The position numbers and the translations under genes are program-made. This document shows, one piece after another, positions 33,738 to 36,116 of a stretch of DNA of 36,116 nucleotides (positions are counted from its first letter, which is position 1; each line of letters begins with the position of its first letter). Source of the DNA: an uncultured Gammaproteobacteria bacterium. GTDB taxonomy: Bacteria > Pseudomonadota > Gammaproteobacteria > Enterobacterales > Psychrobiaceae. The stretch spans positions 1 to 36,116 of the forward strand of contig CAJXRU010000031.1 of NCBI GenBank assembly GCA_913060565.1, read 5' to 3'. The notes below the pieces were generated by a model, which made no database searches, was not told the origin of the DNA, and worked only from the letters and a program-made list of their open reading frames with translations.

Positions 33738-34223
33738 ATGATAACGCTTAATATTAATAATAACGACGTAGCTATCGATGCCCCACCAGAAATGCCTTTG
33801 TTGTACGCCCTGCGCGATATAGCACAAATGACCGGCACTAAATTTGGCTGTGGCCAAGGTTTATGTGGTGCCTGCACAGTTCATCTAAATGGTCAGCCAA
33901 TTCGCTCGTGTGTCACGCCAATTGCCGCCATTGGTGAGCAAAAAATCACAACGATTGAAGGGCTAGCTGATACGGCTCAGCACCACGTTCAAATTGCATG
34001 GCGCGAATATAAAGTACCACAGTGTGGATATTGCCAAAGTGGTCAACAAATGAGTGCTGCTGCGTTACTGGCACAAAATAATTCACCAAGTGACGAGCAA
34101 ATCGATCAACACATGCAGGGTAATATTTGCCGCTGTGGTACTTATAAACGAATCAAAGCCGCTATCAAACAAGCGGGTAACGCGATTGCGCAAGAAGCGA
34201 CAACCCAAGGAGCTCAATCATGA
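33738..34223 (+). CDS. 2Fe-2S subunit of an aldehyde/isoquinoline-oxidoreductase-type enzyme (IorA-like)
   Basis: 161 aa small subunit. A plant-type ferredoxin cluster uses Cys38, 43, 46 and 58 (GCGQGLCGACTVHLNGQPIRSC). The second 2Fe-2S domain uses Cys96, 99, 131 and 133 (CGYCQSGQQ, NICRCGTYKRI). It passes electrons from the molybdenum centre to an acceptor. There is no FAD subunit, as in Ior-type enzymes that use cytochromes or other external acceptors. Its stop overlaps the next start (ATGA). Confidence 0.93.
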   Translation: MITLNINNNDVAIDAPPEMPLLYALRDIAQMTGTKFGCGQGLCGACTVHLNGQPIRSCVTPIAAIGEQKITTIEGLADTAQHHVQIAWREYKVPQCGYCQSGQQMSAAALLAQNNSPSDEQIDQHMQGNICRCGTYKRIKAAIKQAGNAIAQEATTQGAQS

Positions 34224-36116
34224 ATTCAACCATTGAGCTCAATCGCGATGACAATGTCGAAAATGTCAGTCGTCGCCGTTTTATTCAAGGACTAGGATTA
34301 GGCTCTAGCGCCTTTGTGCTTGGCGTTGCCATTCCGCTCTCGTCAAATGCAGCGTCAATGACAACATCAGCAAAAGATGGCCAGTTGCCACTCAATTTCT
34401 TTGTTAGTTTAGATAAGCTAGGCGCCATCACTATTGTTTGTCATCGCAGTGAAATGGGGCAAGGGATCCGTACTTCAGTGCCGCAAATAATTGCCGATGA
34501 AATGTGTGCAGACTGGAATAATGTAACAGTGGTTCAAGCGCCTGCCGATCGTGAAAAATACGGTTCACAAGGTACAGCGGGATCCGCGTCGATTCGCAGC
34601 CACTTTAAAACAATCCGAACTATTGGCGCCACTGCTCGTCACATGCTTGAACAAGCTGCCGCTAACGTGTGGTCTGTCGATAAATCAGTCGTTAATGCCG
34701 ACAACGGATTTGTTATTAACACGACGAATGGCAAAAAGTTAAGCTTTGGTGAGTTAGCGAGTATCGCCGCAAAAATCACAGCGCCTGACAAAGTTTCGCT
34801 AAAATCTGTCAGTGACTTTTCACTCATTGGCCGTGATGTGAAACTCAGTGATCTTGATAATATCGTTGCTGGTAAAGCGGTATACGCTCAAGATATTCAA
34901 CTCCCTAATATGTTGATTGCTAGCATTACGCGCCCTCCTGTCGTTGGCGCAACAATCAAATCACTTGATGACAAAGCAGCGCGTAAAGTCGCAGGCGTAG
35001 TTGATGTTATTCGATTAAAGCCCCGTAGTTTTCCTGTTAATGTGAATCCATTAGGCGGCGTTGCTATTGTTGCAACAAATACTTGGGCAGCGCTTGAAGG
35101 ACGTAAAAAACTGATTATTGAATGGGATCGTGGTGTTAAGGGTAATCACAACAGTGAAGCCTTTAAAAAAGAGCTCGCCAATGCCGTTAAAAATAAAGGA
35201 AATATTATTCGTCAGCGCGGGGATGTTTATCAACATGTCTATGATGAAAATGCATTAGAAGCTACTTACACAGTGCCGTACTTGCACCACGCATCAATGG
35301 AAACGCCAGCGGCAACCGCTGTAGTTGATGGTGACAAATGCGAAATTTGGGCAGGCACCCAAAATCCACAATGGGCGCAAAGCCAAGCGGCAGGTGAATT
35401 GGGTTTACCGCCGGAGAAAATGAGTAATATAACCCTCAATGTTACGCTAATGGGCGGCGCATTTGGGCGTAAATCGAAAGGCGATTTTGTCGTTGAAGCC
35501 GTTGAATTAGCCAAGGCTACCAAGCGTCCAGTGAAAGTTGTTTGGAGCCGTGAAGATGATGTAAAACATGGTTTTTATCATTCCATTGCCGCTAATTATC
35601 ACAAGGCACAAATCAACAAAGACAAATCTGTCGATTATTGGATTGGCCGCAATGCCTATCCGCCGATAGGCTGGTTATTCAATGATAAAACCAAAACGCC
35701 AAGTGATAGCCAATTGTCGTTAGGTTTTGCTGACTTACCCTTTAATATTGATAACTTAAGCTGTGAAAACCACGAAGTAGAATCATACGTTAGACCCGGT
35801 TGGCTTCGTTCTGTTGCCTGTATTAATAACGGGTTTGCATTAGGTTCTTTTGTGGACGAGTTAGCTGACAAGGCCAAAACCCCAACGCGCCAGATGTGGC
35901 TGAACTTATTAGGTAAAGACAATTTTATCGATCCACGTGAAGATGGCTTTGATAAATGGTCAAACTACGGCATGGTCAATGAAAAAGACCATAGAATAAG
36001 CACTAAGCGAATTAAAAACCTTATCAATCTCGTTAGCGACAAAGCGAATATCGACGAAAAGCTACCGAGTAATGAAGGTTGGGGAATCAGCTTTTTACGC
36101 AGTTTTGGCAGTTATG
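34220..36116 (+). CDS. Molybdopterin-binding subunit, IorB/aldehyde-dehydrogenase type, Tat-exported (partial)
   Basis: Open from the ATG at 34220 to the window end, 632 codons without a stop; the 3' end, with the catalytic Glu, is outside. The N-terminus has a twin-arginine signal, SRRRFIQGLGLGSSAFVLG (Arg18-Arg19), so the enzyme is moved folded to the periplasm, probably carrying along the signal-less 2Fe-2S subunit. Features of the xanthine-oxidase family include HRSEMGQGIRTSVPQIIADE, GSQGTAGSASIRSH, LMGGAFGRKS and a WLRSVACINNGFALGSFVDELA block. The substrate (aldehyde or N-heterocycle) cannot be told. Start overlaps the small-subunit stop by four bases. Confidence 0.92.
   Translation, partial: MNSTIELNRDDNVENVSRRRFIQGLGLGSSAFVLGVAIPLSSNAASMTTSAKDGQLPLNFFVSLDKLGAITIVCHRSEMGQGIRTSVPQIIADEMCADWNNVTVVQAPADREKYGSQGTAGSASIRSHFKTIRTIGATARHMLEQAAANVWSVDKSVVNADNGFVINTTNGKKLSFGELASIAAKITAPDKVSLKSVSDFSLIGRDVKLSDLDNIVAGKAVYAQDIQLPNMLIASITRPPVVGATIKSLDDKAARKVAGVVDVIRLKPRSFPVNVNPLGGVAIVATNTWAALEGRKKLIIEWDRGVKGNHNSEAFKKELANAVKNKGNIIRQRGDVYQHVYDENALEATYTVPYLHHASMETPAATAVVDGDKCEIWAGTQNPQWAQSQAAGELGLPPEKMSNITLNVTLMGGAFGRKSKGDFVVEAVELAKATKRPVKVVWSREDDVKHGFYHSIAANYHKAQINKDKSVDYWIGRNAYPPIGWLFNDKTKTPSDSQLSLGFADLPFNIDNLSCENHEVESYVRPGWLRSVACINNGFALGSFVDELADKAKTPTRQMWLNLLGKDNFIDPREDGFDKWSNYGMVNEKDHRISTKRIKNLINLVSDKANIDEKLPSNEGWGISFLRSFGSY

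Overview
The window looks like a chromosomal segment of a marine, Alteromonadales-like gammaproteobacterium. This is inferred from its low GC content, sodium-coupled transporters (SSS and NSS families), a large TonB receptor paired with a secreted multi-domain glycosidase, and an aryl-polyene-type cluster. The genus cannot be fixed from the sequence alone. No rRNA, tRNA, CRISPR array, transposase or phage gene was seen.

Layout. (1) 1-5273, minus strand: one end of an aryl-polyene (APE)-type lipid/pigment cluster. In transcription order it holds a Cys-less ketosynthase-like protein, an acyltransferase, two acyl carrier proteins, a membrane protein, an AMP-ligase, a hotdog dehydratase, a GT2 glycosyltransferase and an LpxL-like acyltransferase cut by the window edge. 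Almost all of these genes touch or overlap. A sigma-70-like promoter lies at about 5333-5360. (2) 5558-6873, plus strand: three small unrecognised lipoprotein genes. (3) 6958-7470, minus strand: a secreted DUF1579-like protein.

(4) 7585-22276: a galactoside-utilisation locus. The operon galT-galK-galE-SSS symporter-FAD oxidoreductase runs on the minus strand. A divergent IclR regulator follows, then a second minus-strand unit made of a TonB-dependent receptor and a secreted GH31 glycosidase with three C-terminal F5/8C (CBM32-like) domains. The implied pathway is outer-membrane capture, cleavage of a terminal galactoside, Na+-coupled uptake and the Leloir pathway. The job of the FAD enzyme is unknown. 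A TCTATTATAG motif occurs in both promoter regions and is a candidate IclR operator.

(5) 22857-31879: an Atm1-type ABC exporter, an NSS symporter, an orphan periplasmic binding protein, a decayed DJ-1/PfpI pseudogene, a YkgJ-type Cys-cluster protein, a ChrA chromate transporter, an ArsR repressor with a C-terminal Cys pair next to an ArsP/UPF0718 permease, and a SIMPL-domain protein. (6) 32116-36116, plus strand: a molybdenum-hydroxylase operon made of xdhC-like, mocA-like, a 2Fe-2S subunit and a Tat-exported molybdopterin subunit that runs off the window.

No clearly new multi-gene system was found. The points most worth following are the FAD oxidoreductase with a C-terminal sandwich region inside the gal operon, the shared palindromic motif, the terminator between the receptor and GH31 genes, the Cys-pair ArsR next to the permease, and the DJ-1/PfpI pseudogene.
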